Assembly: GCF_003352465.1 (NCBI RefSeq)
Contig: NZ_CP031153.1
Coordinates: forward strand, 1 to 64,000
Direction of reading: 5' to 3'
Length of the DNA: 64,000 bases
From: Kordia sp. SMS9
Lineage (GTDB): Bacteria > Bacteroidota > Bacteroidia > Flavobacteriales > Flavobacteriaceae
The notes beneath the pieces are model-generated. The model was not told the DNA's origin. It did not search any database and worked only from the letters and a program-made list of their open reading frames with translations. Every line of letters begins with the position of its first letter. The first letter of the stretch is position 1. Both the position numbers and the translations under genes were made by a program. Shown here one piece after another: positions 47,860 to 58,436 of the stretch.

Positions 47860-48319
47860 TAATGTGATAGAAGGGTAATGAAACATAATGATGTTTTTTA
47901 TAAAAAAAAAGTAATGGTTCAAATTAGGGCATGACTTTAATTTAAATTATAAATAATTGAAAAACAGTAGTTAGAAATATATTAGCTACTGTTTTCTTTT
48001 TTAAAGTGATGTTCTCAATTCCTAAATTTACATTGCGGCAGCAATAATGCAGCAAAAGTCGTATATAACAATAGCAATGAGAACACAGAAGAAACTTATT
48101 ACACAGGAAATTACATTTACAAAAAATTGCTTAAACACCTCTGCACTTACGTTCTTTAACAGTGAAGCTAATATAGGCGCATTCAGAAAATAGCTCACTT
48201 AAAGCTAGCTAAAACATAAAAATCCAAGGGTTTCTTGTTTTGCTGTCTTCTGTAGGCTTTATGTTCATTGAAATTTTGGGAATACTTGGAAAAATTATAA
48301 TCTAAATTAATTGAAAACC
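47860..48319. other. Region between the orphan cassette and the DDAH-like gene
   Basis: Apart from the decayed RHS fragment at 48003-48200, nothing is seen in this 460-bp stretch. Confidence 0.4.
48003..48200 (+). pseudogene. Decayed third RHS core fragment
   Basis: Frames broken by stops, but translated pieces recall the core: NNSNENTEETYYTGNYIYKK and ALTFFNSE match TQETQYAGNYIYKK and TLTFFNSEEGY of the main gene. It starts with AAAGTGATGTTCTCA at 48003, matching AAAGTGACGTTCACA at 46261 where the orphan module starts. No tip or immunity gene survives. Confidence 0.7.
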
Positions 48320-49237
48320 TTACTGTTCCCGAATTAATGGCATGGTACTGCAACGCAATAAACCTTCTTGCTTGGCAATTTCTGCATATGGCACTTTTTC
48401 AACTGTAAACCCTTGCGCTTCTAACCACGTGTTTAAACGTGAAAAGTTTTGTTCAGAAACAACAACCGTTGGCGATATGGAAAATACATTGCTGTTCATG
48501 TTGTACATTTCTTCTTTGGTAATTTCGAAGATGTTTTCTTTCCCAAAGAAATTCACCAACCATTCGTATTCTTCGTCTACTAAGAAACCGTTTTTATGTA
48601 AGATTGCTTTATTGATTCCGATCGGCTGAAAACAACAATCTAAATGCAATGCGTTTTCTTTAGGTTCTGTGTTGGATTTACGCAGTTCGAACGATTTTAC
48701 CATTTTGTTTGGAAATAATTCTTGCAACGCAATGACTGCATCCGTGTTGGTTCGTGCGGTTATATAATCTGGATAGTCTTCACCTGAGTAGGTTCCGATA
48801 AAAATATAATCGCCCCATGGCATGACATCACCACCTTCCACATGCACTTCTTCTGGCAAAGTGATTACATTTTCAGGATTAATTTGGTCAATTACATGTT
48901 GAATCGCTTCAATTTCACGTTCACGATCTGGCAATATATTTGATTTGATAAACTTGTCTTCAATCACAAAAGCAATATCTCTTGAAAAGATTTGATTGTA
49001 GTCTTGAATGACTTTCGGTCTGAATACTTGAACATTATATTTTTTAAAAACCTCAGCCACAGCTTCCATTTCAGGAATCATATCTTTTTCTAGTGGATAG
49101 GTTCCTGCCAATACGTGTTGTTTTGATTTTGGATCGTAACAATCTTCTGCTTTTGGGATAGGACCACAACTTTCAGCAGTTCCAAGAATCACCGCTTTTA
49201 GTGTAGAAGTTTCATCGTTTACGTGTAATGCTAACAT
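48320..49237 (-). CDS. Dimethylargininase/arginine deiminase-family amidinohydrolase
   Basis: Enzyme of 305 residues. It opens LHVNDETSTLKAVILGTAES, with FSRDIAFVIEDKF, EVHVEGGDVMPWG, catalytic His in ALHLDCCFQPIG, and the nucleophile Cys near the end in LLRCSTMPLIREQ. It belongs to the guanidino-group-modifying fold together with the gene at 34160. Probably acts on arginine, citrulline or methylarginine. It is 82 bp downstream of citrate synthase, separated by a terminator. Confidence 0.82.
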   Translation of the reverse strand: MLALHVNDETSTLKAVILGTAESCGPIPKAEDCYDPKSKQHVLAGTYPLEKDMIPEMEAVAEVFKKYNVQVFRPKVIQDYNQIFSRDIAFVIEDKFIKSNILPDREREIEAIQHVIDQINPENVITLPEEVHVEGGDVMPWGDYIFIGTYSGEDYPDYITARTNTDAVIALQELFPNKMVKSFELRKSNTEPKENALHLDCCFQPIGINKAILHKNGFLVDEEYEWLVNFFGKENIFEITKEEMYNMNSNVFSISPTVVVSEQNFSRLNTWLEAQGFTVEKVPYAEIAKQEGLLRCSTMPLIREQ

Positions 49238-49264
49238 GTAGTTTTTGGGTAAGGTGTATATAGT

Positions 49265-49300
49265 AAAAAAGCTTCACAGATATGAAAATCTATGAAGCTT
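49265..49300 (-). terminator. Citrate synthase terminator
   Basis: Minus-strand stem AAGCTTCATAGAT / ATCTGTGAAGCTT (49300-49288, 49281-49269) followed by a run of T. Confidence 0.8.
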
Positions 49301-49319
49301 GTGGGTGTTTTTTTCTGTA

Positions 49320-50609
49320 TTATCTATCAGAGATTGTTTTAAATTCTCTGTGATTTTCTCCAATGTATACTTGGCGTGGACGACCAATTGGCTCTTTGCG
49401 CGTGCGCATTTCTTTCCATTGTGCAATCCATCCTGGCAAACGTCCTAGAGCAAACATTACCGTGAACATTTCTGTTGGAATCCCCATTGCTCTATAAATG
49501 ATTCCTGAATAGAAATCTACATTTGGATATAATTTTCTGTCTACAAAGTACGGATCTTCTAAGGCTTCTTTTTCAAGTCCTTTTGCGATGTCTAAGATTG
49601 GATCTTCTACTCCTAAATCTGCCAATACTTCATCCGCAGCTTTTTTGATGATCGTTGCTCTTGGATCGAAGTTTTTGTAAACTCGGTGTCCAAATCCCAT
49701 TAAACGAAATGGATCACTTTTATCTTTGGCTTTTGCCATGTATTTTTTAGTATCGCCACCGTCTGTTTTGATTGCTTCTAACATTTCTAATACCGCTTGG
49801 TTAGCACCTCCGTGTAATGGTCCCCAAAGTGCAGAGATTCCAGAAGCTAGGGAAGCGAATAATCCTGCGTGTGATGAACCAACGATTCTTACGGTTGATG
49901 TAGAACAGTTTTGCTCATGATCTGCGTGTAAAATTAAAAGCTTGTCTAACGCGTTTAAGACAATCGGATTGAGTGTATATTTTTCATTTGGCTGCTTGAA
50001 CATCATTTTGAGTACGTTTTCTACGTATCCTAATGACGAATCGCCATAATCTAATGGTAAACCTTGTTTTTTACGCATCGTCCAAGCTACTAATACTGGA
50101 AACTTTGCCAATATTCTCACAATCGCTTTGTACATGTCTTCTTCCGAATCCACATTTACAGAAGATGGGTTAAAAGCAGTTAAAGCATTTGTCAGTGATG
50201 CTAAAACGCCCATTGGATGCGCACTTTTCGGAAATGCGTCTAAGATTTTCTTTACATCATCATCAACAATAGATTGTGCTTTGATGTCTTTGTGAAATTT
50301 TGTCAGTTGTTCTCCATTTGGCAATTCTCCAAAAATTAATAGATACGCAACTTCTAAAAAGTCTGCTTTTTCAGCTAAGTCTTCAATAGCATATCCTCGG
50401 TAGCGAAGTATTCCTTTTTCTCCATCTAAAAACGTAATGGCACTTTCGCAAGAACCTGTATTTTTGTATCCTGGATCAATGGTAATAATTCCTCCTGAAG
50501 AGCCTCTTAATTTTTTGATGTCAATGGCAAGTTCATTTTCTGTTCCTTCAATTACTGGAAACTCATATTTTTCACCATTAATTTCTAACGTAGCTGTGGT
50601 ATCTGACAT
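49320..50609 (-). CDS. gltA: Citrate synthase
   Basis: Condenses oxaloacetate and acetyl-CoA in the TCA cycle. The 429 residues match the hexameric bacterial type. Visible motifs: FLDGEKGILRYRGYAIEDLA, LILHADHEQNCSTSTVRIVG, LHGGANQAVLEML, and the active-site stretch GFGHRVYKNFDPRA. It is monocistronic with its own terminator. Confidence 0.96.
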   Translation of the reverse strand: MSDTTATLEINGEKYEFPVIEGTENELAIDIKKLRGSSGGIITIDPGYKNTGSCESAITFLDGEKGILRYRGYAIEDLAEKADFLEVAYLLIFGELPNGEQLTKFHKDIKAQSIVDDDVKKILDAFPKSAHPMGVLASLTNALTAFNPSSVNVDSEEDMYKAIVRILAKFPVLVAWTMRKKQGLPLDYGDSSLGYVENVLKMMFKQPNEKYTLNPIVLNALDKLLILHADHEQNCSTSTVRIVGSSHAGLFASLASGISALWGPLHGGANQAVLEMLEAIKTDGGDTKKYMAKAKDKSDPFRLMGFGHRVYKNFDPRATIIKKAADEVLADLGVEDPILDIAKGLEKEALEDPYFVDRKLYPNVDFYSGIIYRAMGIPTEMFTVMFALGRLPGWIAQWKEMRTRKEPIGRPRQVYIGENHREFKTISDR

Positions 50610-50833
50610 ATTTTCTATTGAATATTTTTGTTTTTATCTGGTTCGCTAAATTACGAAATATGTAGCGATTTATGAAAATACTTTATAAAGGATTTAACAA
50701 TTAAAGTATCTATAAAATTTATGATAAAAATAAATGATGTTAATGCTTAAATATGTCATCATCCTTTGATAGAAGTCTTTTTTTGTGTACAGCTTTTATT
50801 TGTTGGATATTTTTACATCTGTTTTTTTGTTTT

Positions 50834-53800
50834 TTATTCGTTTTGAGGTAGTTGTTCTACGATTTGATAGGTACTAAAGTTTAGAAAGTTTCCAGGATGC
50901 GCTAGTACGTTTTGTAGGATTAGCGGCGTATCAGGATTTGTACCTGTGTATTGCGTGCTTCCATCCATGTTAACGTCATTTACTTCGTAACCACTTACTG
51001 TAAACGTTGGAAAGTTTAGGAAGTTGTCAGGATCATTTAGTACTGTTGAGAGAATGGCTGGCGCATCAGGATTGGTTCCTGAGTATTGCACAACACCATC
51101 ACCATTTACATTTCCACACCACATTCCTACCGTATTTGCGGGCATTCCAAAGGTCGTTTGTGCGTTTGCACCATGGGTAATTTGGTTGTTACCATCTGTA
51201 AAATCTACAGCAGTGACCATATTTGTAAAAGAAATAGTCATATTTAACATGATGCCTAAATGGTTTCTGTGCTTTATAACGACATAGTAATCGCCTGGCG
51301 CGCGCGCAAAGTTTACAGGAGTTGACGTATTGTCTGAAAGTGCTTCTACAATGTCTCCATCGCGTTGTAATAACGCAGATTTGCCATTTAAGACCACTGA
51401 TGGATTTGCGGCATCTCTGAGTTCTACCCAAATCCAATCGACAATTTTGTCTTGTCCCGTAGCAGTAAATACAGGATCGGTTGCAAGAATCGCCGTTGCA
51501 TCTGTATATGGACTTACGGTTAAGATATGATTGTTATCTTTTAAATCGGTTCTCATAAAACCGTCTGTATTTTGCAGCATCGCGCCTTGTAAGTATACTT
51601 TCGCCGCCAACTGAATAGGATTTCCGCAATATTCGCTAAAACTTGTCATAGCTTCAATAATTGTCCAATTGGCAGTACTATACGCAGCATTATCTACTTG
51701 AATACAGAATAAATCTACATTACCGAGTGTGACAAACGTAGTGACATTGGTATTGTTTCCGTTTTGCATATTTAAGGCAACCAACGCCGCGTTGTCTGCA
51801 ATGAGATAGTTAAGGTTTGTGTTTTGACTTAGATCTAATTCACCCAAAAAGTTTAAGCCACAGTTTAGGATTTCTAAAGCGGCAAAGTCTTCTATTCCTG
51901 TAAGGTCAAAAATACCCAAATTACGAATGTTTAGGTCGTTTACCGTGTTGATGTTTGCTGTGGTTACGTAATCGTCTAAGGTGGTATCTAAGCCTAAATC
52001 GATCAATGCTTGTTCAAAGTTATCATCTGGCACGTAGGTTTGTCCTGGAATTGAGTTTGTAGATACACAGATGTCGAATGTCGTATTTGCATTGGCTACA
52101 TGTGAATATACTTGTATATAGTAGGTATTTCCTATGGTTAATCCTGTTGCTTCACCTTCTAATGCATCTGTACAGTAAATAGCATCTGTAATGTTTCCGC
52201 AGGTATATGTTTCTGCATCAATTAGGGCGTGCCAAAGAAAGTTTGGCGAACCTGTTAGGTTTTGCAATGCAATTTTATGCGTTGTTTCGGTGGCAACAAA
52301 ACTAAACCACACATCCGTAAAGTTTACATTATTTCCAAAACACTGTAACGAATTAGAGTTTGTTGCACCTGCCATTGTCGCGGCTATTACATTGTTACAT
52401 GTAGCATCACTTATTGGGACGTTAATTGCGTCTACACATTCATCATTCGTAAGATACCCACAATCTGTACTAAAACTTGTTCCTGGAGTAATATTTGTCC
52501 AATTTGCAGTACTGTAGGCAGCATTATCTACTTGAATGCAGGTTAGGTTTGGCGTATCGGTAGCTAGGAAAAATACAAAATTCGTATTGTTTCCATTTTG
52601 CAAGTTTAATTGTGTAAGCAATGGACTGTTTCTACAAGATATCCATTCAAATAATGGGTTTCCAGATACATCAACGCTTGTCACTAGACTCTGCGAAGTA
52701 CTTAATTGTCTCAATTCTAAATTGGCTGTTACGTCAATTTCTGATATAGGGCAATCTACAAATGACAATCGTTCTAAAGCTAAGTTGTTGGAAACGTCAA
52801 TTTCTGAAACTGGTGTATAACTTATATTTAATGTTTTTAAGTTTGAGTTGTTAGATACATCAATACTTCCTAGTTGCGGATTGGTAAAAATACCTAAATC
52901 TACCAATGCTGTATTTTGAGATACATCAATAGTCGACAATTGATTGTTTGATATGAATAGTTGCACCAACGCTGTGTTTTGTGTAAAATCGACGTTTGTT
53001 AGCGTATTGTTAAATGCGTGAACAAGGGTAAGTTGTGTATTTTGCGTGATATTTAAGTTTGTAAGATTGTTTGTTTCACATCTTAATTCTTTCAACGCTG
53101 TAAAATCTTCAATTCCTGTTAAGTCGGCAATACTTCTTTCTGAGATGTTTAAGTTTTCAATGCCAGAAATATTTGTTGTTGTTACGTAATTATCTAAAGT
53201 TATGTCATATCCGAGATCAATGAGTGCTTGCTCAAAGTTATCATCTGGAACGTATGTTTGCCCTGGAATTGCAAATGAAGTCACACAAATGTCAAATGTA
53301 GTATTTGCATTTGCTACATGTGAATATACTTGTATGTAGTACGTATTTCCTATTGTTAATCCTGTTGCGGTATCTTCTAATGCATCTGTACAGTAAATGG
53401 CATCTGTAATGTTTCCACAGGTATATGCTTGAGCATCAATTAGGGAGTGCCAAAGAAAGTTTGGCGAACCTGTTAGGTTTTGTAATGCAATTTTATGTGT
53501 TGTTTCGGTGGCTACAAAGCTAAACCACACATCCGTAAAGTTTGCATTGTTTCCAAAACACTGTAGCGAATTAGAGTTCGTAGCACCAACTATTGTCGCT
53601 TCTATTACATTGTTACATGCAATACCACTTATTGGGACGTTGATTGCGGTTACACAGGTATTGTTTACAGGAAAACCACAGTTTGCACTGAAATTTATTC
53701 CAGCATCTACATTACTCCAATTGGCTGCACTATATGCTACGTTATCTACCTGAACACAGGTAAGATTTGGTGTGTTTAAAGCAAAGAAGGTTGTAACGTT

Positions 53801-56800
53801 TGTATTGTTTCCATTTTGAATATTTACACTGGTAAGTGTACTTGTATTACTGCAAAATAAGCTTACAAATGCTGGATTTTGAGATACATCGATCGTAGTT
53901 AATTGGCTTCCTACGACACCTAAATTTTGTAGTGCAACATTCGCAGTAAGATCAACTCCAGTTATGGGACAATTTGACACGGACAAACCTTCCAAGTTTA
54001 GATTATTTGAAACATTTACTTCTGATATCTGTGTGCTATTTATCCTTAAATTTTTTAAAGCTGCGTTTACAGAAACATCTATTGTTGAAATTTGGCTATT
54101 CGCAGTAACAACTAGCGTTTCTAGTGCTAGGTTTTGAGAAACATCAATTGTTGTTAATTGGTTGTATCCAAAATAGGCACCTAATAATACTGGATTTTGG
54201 GTGATATCAATTGTTGTCAATGAATTTTCTTCAACAGATAAACTGGAAAGTAGTGGATTGTTTGTAACGTCTACGGCAGAAAAATTGTTTTTATCTAGTG
54301 TTAAAAAGGCCAAAACAGGATTTTGAGTGACATTTATTTGGCTTAGTGAATTTTCTCCTACATCTAGATTAGTTAATCCAGCGTTTTGAGTAACATCGAT
54401 AGACGTAAATAAATTTTTTGAAATGTTTAGTGATTCTAGAAGTGGATTTTGAGTGACATCGATAGTTGTCAATAAATTTTCTTCAACAGTTAACCCTCTT
54501 AAGAGTGGATTTTGAGAAACATTGATAGTTGCTAGTGAATTTCCGGTAAGTAATAAGAATCTCAATTGAGCGTTTTGAGTAAGATCTACTGTAGTAACAT
54601 TATTGATTGAAAAATCGAGCGACTGTAATGCTGTGAAGTCTTCAAGTCCTGTTAGGCTTGCGATATTTTTGCCTACTACGTTTAAAGATGTTATGGTGTT
54701 AATATTTGCCGTAGTTACATAATTGTCTAGCGTTGTATCGTATCCGAGATCAATAAGTGTTTGCTCAAAGTTATCATCTGGCACGTAGGTTTGTCCAGGA
54801 ATTGTATTTGTAGACACACATACGTCAAATGTTTCCGTTGAATTTGCTACATCTGTAAATACTTGAATGTAATAGGTGTCTCCAATCGTTAATCCTGTTG
54901 CTTGTCGTTCAAGTGCATCCGTACAGTAAACTGCATCCGTAATGTTTCCACAGGAATACGTTTGTGCGTCAATAACCGTGTGAAATACGCTAGAGTTTAT
55001 TCCTGAAGTATTTAATATTTTAATATCGTGTGCTGTATCTGTGGCAACAAAACTGTACCACACATCTGAAAAACTATTCGTGTTTCCAAAGCATTGGTAT
55101 ACATTTGAGTCTGTTGCGCCTGCCAAGGTTCCTGAAACCGTTGTGTTGCAACCGCCATCACTTATTGGTACTAGAATCGCGTCTACACATTCATCATTTT
55201 CAAGATAACCACAATCCGTACTAAAACTTGAACCACTTGATATCTGTGTCCAATTGGTTGTACTATACGTTACATCATCAACCTGAATACAATTCAATGT
55301 AGAATTGTTAGTTGCTACAAATGTTGTAAAGTTTGAATTGTTTCCGTTTTGAACATTTAATGATGTTAGTTCATTTGCATGACAATCTAAACTTCTTAGT
55401 ACTGGATTTGCTGATATGTCTAAACTTACTAGATCGTTTATTCTCATAGATAAGAATTCTAAATCTGGGTTTTGAGACAAATCAATTTCGTCGATACCAT
55501 TACTCCAACAATTTAGGAGTGTTAGTTTTGTATTGTTGGTTACATCTAAACTTTGTAACCCATTGAACATTCCTGCAAAAATTTCTAAATCAACATTTTG
55601 TGAAACATCAATACTTGATAAACTATTTTGTTGGAATCGTAATATTTTTAAGACAGTGTTTTGCGTTATATCAATAGCTGTTATGTTATTTAGTCCGAAG
55701 TCTAAAATTTCTAAGACTGTGTTTTGAGTAACATCTAAACTTATCAAATTATTTGATGTACATTTTAAATTTTTTAATGCAGTAAAACCTTGGATTCCTG
55801 TTAAATCGGCAATATTTTCACTTGAAACATCTAACGTTTCAACCGTGTTAATGTTTGCCGTAGTTACATAATCATCTAAAACATCATCATATCCTAAATC
55901 AATAAGTGCTTGTTCAAAGTTATCATCTGGCACATAAGTTTGTCCTGGAATATTTAGTGTGGATACACAAACATCAAATGTTTCCGTTGAATTTGCTACA
56001 TCTGTAAATACTTGAATGTAATAGGTGTCTCCAATCGTTAATCCTGTTGCTTGTCGTTCAAGTGCATCCGTACAGTAAACTGCATCCGTAATGTTTCCAC
56101 AGGAATACGTTTGTGCGTCAATAACCGTGTGAAATACGCTAGAGTTTATTCCTGAAGTATTTAATATTTTAATATCGTGTGCTGTATCTGTGGCAACAAA
56201 ACTGTACCACACATCTGAAAAACTATTCGTGTTTCCAAAGCATTGGTATACATTTGAGTCTGTTGCGCCTGCCAAGGTTCCTGAAACCGTTGTGTTGCAA
56301 CCGCCGTCACTTATTGGTACTGGAATCGCGTCTACACACTCATCATTCGGTGGAATTGGTGATGGATTACAATTTGTACTGAACGTAAGTCCCGGATCAA
56401 TATCTGTCCAATTTGTAGTACTGTATGCTACATCATCCACTTCTATACATGTTAAGTTTGGGTTGCCAGTTACGTCAAAAAAGCCACCGATAGCACTTGG
56501 AAGTATGGTATTGTTTCCGCTTTTCAAGTCTATACCTGTCAGTGCATTGTTTGAAGCTTGTAATGAAACTAGTTGCGTATTATTTGACAAGTCTAAATAT
56601 TCAATTGCGTTATTGTCACAATAAAATTGTTGCAAAGCTTGATTGGTAACAACATTTATACTTGTTAGTGAATTATCGTCCACAAAAAGACCTTTTACAT
56701 TCACATTTTGAGAAACGTCTATACTTGTCAGTAAATTGTTCGTTAGCACAATATTCTCTAATGCAACGTTAGCAGTAAGATTTATGGCTGTTAATTGTGT

Positions 56801-58153
56801 TCTTGAGAGATTTATATAATCTAATACCAAATTCTGACTCAGATCAAGAGTGCCCAAAGGATTCAGCTCTGCTCGTAAATAGTTAAGTGCCGTATTTTGT
56901 GTGAGGTCAATTGTAGTTAAATTATTTACGAAGCATTCCAATCTTTCTAACGCTGTATTTTGCGTTAAGTTTATGCTGGTAAGCTCGTTAAAATAACATT
57001 TTAATCTGCGCAATGCTACATTTTGAGATAAATCTAAACTCGTCAACTCATTGCTTGTGCAATTTAATTCTTCCAGCGCTGTAAAACCACCTATTCCTGT
57101 AAGGTCATGAATTTGACGACTGGATATAGAAAACACTTCAATCGTATTTATGTTGTTTGTTAGTACATAATTATCCAATACATCATCAAGTCCTTGATCT
57201 ATTAAGTATTGCTCAAAATTATCATCTGGCACAAATGTTACGTTTGTACAGTCGTTTTGTGTAAAGCTAACTCCACTATCAATGTTCGTCCAGTTCGTTG
57301 TACTGTATGCAGTATTATCAACTTCAATACAAGCTAAATCAAAATTATTTAAAGCGTTGAATGACGTTATGTTAGTATTGTTACCGTTTTTTACACTTAG
57401 AAATGTTAAGTCATTGTCGCTACAATTTAGTAAAGTTAAACTGGGTTGATTTTCTAGATTGATAGAACGAATTGCATTGTTATTACAAATTAAAATTTCA
57501 AGTGCTGTAAACGCTTCAATTCCTGATAGACTTGTTATGTTTTTATTACTGATATTCAAGTCATTTACTTGGTCAACATCGGCAACTGACACATATCCAT
57601 TTACCGTTCCCGAATCAATTCCCAAATCAATTAATGCTTGTTCAAAATTTGCGTCTGTTATATAAACAATGTCTGCTGGCAAACAAGAAACAGTTAAATC
57701 AACCGCTCCAATACTTGTTGGGTTGTATCCTGTTATTGTAATATAATATGTCGTTATTCCATCAGATTCAAAGGTTCCATACGAACGATATCCGGGCCCA
57801 CATTGGCCTTCATTGTCATCATTTCCTGCCACCAAGGTTAAATTTCCAGAAGTTCCCGTGTATATTAAATACGAAGTATCGTATCCAGAAGCACATAAAT
57901 CTAACGTAATGGTTTCAGGAATTCCATTACCTGTGTACGAATACCAAATATTTGGTGCATCTAAGTCTGCCCCAAAACCATCAGGCGCATTGTTTTCGTC
58001 TAACGTTGCTTCAGCTGTTGATGCTGTATAATTTCCTCCACAACTTACCGGAATAGCGTTTGCAAAGTTGTCGTTGGAAGGTGGCGGTGTTTCTGTAGTT
58101 GCCCAAATGATGTTTGTAAAAATCAATAATGCAAATAGTAGTCTTAATCTCAT
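50834..58153 (-). CDS. Giant secreted leucine-rich-repeat protein
   Basis: Protein of 2439 residues with signal peptide MRLRLLFALLIFTNIIWA. Six LRR blocks each open with (Y/F)VPDDNFEQALIDLGYD or similar, then repeats of the form LTSLDLSQNTALxxLxC. Between them stand five pre-peptidase-type beta domains (NDECVDAIPVPISDGGCN ... FDVCVST; the first is diverged). The last 250 residues hold two dockerin-like Asp/Asn-rich repeats (GNVNGDGVVQYSGTNPD and DVNMDGSTQYTGTNPD). I see no T9SS sorting domain at the end. The reading frame is intact despite near-identical internal copies. A surface adhesin or binding protein is inferred. Confidence 0.85.
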   Translation of the reverse strand: MRLRLLFALLIFTNIIWATTETPPPSNDNFANAIPVSCGGNYTASTAEATLDENNAPDGFGADLDAPNIWYSYTGNGIPETITLDLCASGYDTSYLIYTGTSGNLTLVAGNDDNEGQCGPGYRSYGTFESDGITTYYITITGYNPTSIGAVDLTVSCLPADIVYITDANFEQALIDLGIDSGTVNGYVSVADVDQVNDLNISNKNITSLSGIEAFTALEILICNNNAIRSINLENQPSLTLLNCSDNDLTFLSVKNGNNTNITSFNALNNFDLACIEVDNTAYSTTNWTNIDSGVSFTQNDCTNVTFVPDDNFEQYLIDQGLDDVLDNYVLTNNINTIEVFSISSRQIHDLTGIGGFTALEELNCTSNELTSLDLSQNVALRRLKCYFNELTSINLTQNTALERLECFVNNLTTIDLTQNTALNYLRAELNPLGTLDLSQNLVLDYINLSRTQLTAINLTANVALENIVLTNNLLTSIDVSQNVNVKGLFVDDNSLTSINVVTNQALQQFYCDNNAIEYLDLSNNTQLVSLQASNNALTGIDLKSGNNTILPSAIGGFFDVTGNPNLTCIEVDDVAYSTTNWTDIDPGLTFSTNCNPSPIPPNDECVDAIPVPISDGGCNTTVSGTLAGATDSNVYQCFGNTNSFSDVWYSFVATDTAHDIKILNTSGINSSVFHTVIDAQTYSCGNITDAVYCTDALERQATGLTIGDTYYIQVFTDVANSTETFDVCVSTLNIPGQTYVPDDNFEQALIDLGYDDVLDDYVTTANINTVETLDVSSENIADLTGIQGFTALKNLKCTSNNLISLDVTQNTVLEILDFGLNNITAIDITQNTVLKILRFQQNSLSSIDVSQNVDLEIFAGMFNGLQSLDVTNNTKLTLLNCWSNGIDEIDLSQNPDLEFLSMRINDLVSLDISANPVLRSLDCHANELTSLNVQNGNNSNFTTFVATNNSTLNCIQVDDVTYSTTNWTQISSGSSFSTDCGYLENDECVDAILVPISDGGCNTTVSGTLAGATDSNVYQCFGNTNSFSDVWYSFVATDTAHDIKILNTSGINSSVFHTVIDAQTYSCGNITDAVYCTDALERQATGLTIGDTYYIQVFTDVANSTETFDVCVSTNTIPGQTYVPDDNFEQTLIDLGYDTTLDNYVTTANINTITSLNVVGKNIASLTGLEDFTALQSLDFSINNVTTVDLTQNAQLRFLLLTGNSLATINVSQNPLLRGLTVEENLLTTIDVTQNPLLESLNISKNLFTSIDVTQNAGLTNLDVGENSLSQINVTQNPVLAFLTLDKNNFSAVDVTNNPLLSSLSVEENSLTTIDITQNPVLLGAYFGYNQLTTIDVSQNLALETLVVTANSQISTIDVSVNAALKNLRINSTQISEVNVSNNLNLEGLSVSNCPITGVDLTANVALQNLGVVGSQLTTIDVSQNPAFVSLFCSNTSTLTSVNIQNGNNTNVTTFFALNTPNLTCVQVDNVAYSAANWSNVDAGINFSANCGFPVNNTCVTAINVPISGIACNNVIEATIVGATNSNSLQCFGNNANFTDVWFSFVATETTHKIALQNLTGSPNFLWHSLIDAQAYTCGNITDAIYCTDALEDTATGLTIGNTYYIQVYSHVANANTTFDICVTSFAIPGQTYVPDDNFEQALIDLGYDITLDNYVTTTNISGIENLNISERSIADLTGIEDFTALKELRCETNNLTNLNITQNTQLTLVHAFNNTLTNVDFTQNTALVQLFISNNQLSTIDVSQNTALVDLGIFTNPQLGSIDVSNNSNLKTLNISYTPVSEIDVSNNLALERLSFVDCPISEIDVTANLELRQLSTSQSLVTSVDVSGNPLFEWISCRNSPLLTQLNLQNGNNTNFVFFLATDTPNLTCIQVDNAAYSTANWTNITPGTSFSTDCGYLTNDECVDAINVPISDATCNNVIAATMAGATNSNSLQCFGNNVNFTDVWFSFVATETTHKIALQNLTGSPNFLWHALIDAETYTCGNITDAIYCTDALEGEATGLTIGNTYYIQVYSHVANANTTFDICVSTNSIPGQTYVPDDNFEQALIDLGLDTTLDDYVTTANINTVNDLNIRNLGIFDLTGIEDFAALEILNCGLNFLGELDLSQNTNLNYLIADNAALVALNMQNGNNTNVTTFVTLGNVDLFCIQVDNAAYSTANWTIIEAMTSFSEYCGNPIQLAAKVYLQGAMLQNTDGFMRTDLKDNNHILTVSPYTDATAILATDPVFTATGQDKIVDWIWVELRDAANPSVVLNGKSALLQRDGDIVEALSDNTSTPVNFARAPGDYYVVIKHRNHLGIMLNMTISFTNMVTAVDFTDGNNQITHGANAQTTFGMPANTVGMWCGNVNGDGVVQYSGTNPDAPAILSTVLNDPDNFLNFPTFTVSGYEVNDVNMDGSTQYTGTNPDTPLILQNVLAHPGNFLNFSTYQIVEQLPQNE
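54825..55198 (-). repeat. Intragenic near-identical repeat, copy 1
   Basis: 374 bp that recur at 55974-56347 (offset 1149 bp) with about three differences, for example CCATCAC/CCGTCAC and ACTAGAAT/ACTGGAAT. They encode two of the beta domains. Adjoining LRR segments differ much more, so recent duplication or gene conversion is indicated. Confidence 0.8.
55974..56347 (-). repeat. Intragenic near-identical repeat, copy 2
   Basis: Second copy of the 374-bp segment. A looser pair of the same domain type lies at about 52031-52450 and 53241-53650. Confidence 0.8.
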
Positions 58154-58436
58154 GTATAGGATTTAATCGGTTTGTAAAAATGCATGTAAAGTGTATCAAC
58201 CAATTTTCAAAATACATGGTGACATACATTGAGTTCTTATTGTAAAATGAAGCTATTTTGAGCAAATTTGTCTGGGGAAGAATTTGCATTTGCTAAAGTA
58301 CTTAACTTATATATTCTTGACGACTTTACACGGGGGAAATCACTCGTAATTTATAAATATCTATTAGTAATACTGAAAAGAGCCACTTTATGCCTGCATA
58401 AAATGACTCTTTTGTCTATAATTAACTTTTTTTTAG

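Noticed and set aside
50834..58153. Several separate LRR genes
   Set aside because: One frame stays open for 2439 codons with a single signal peptide, so the repeats are domains of one gene.
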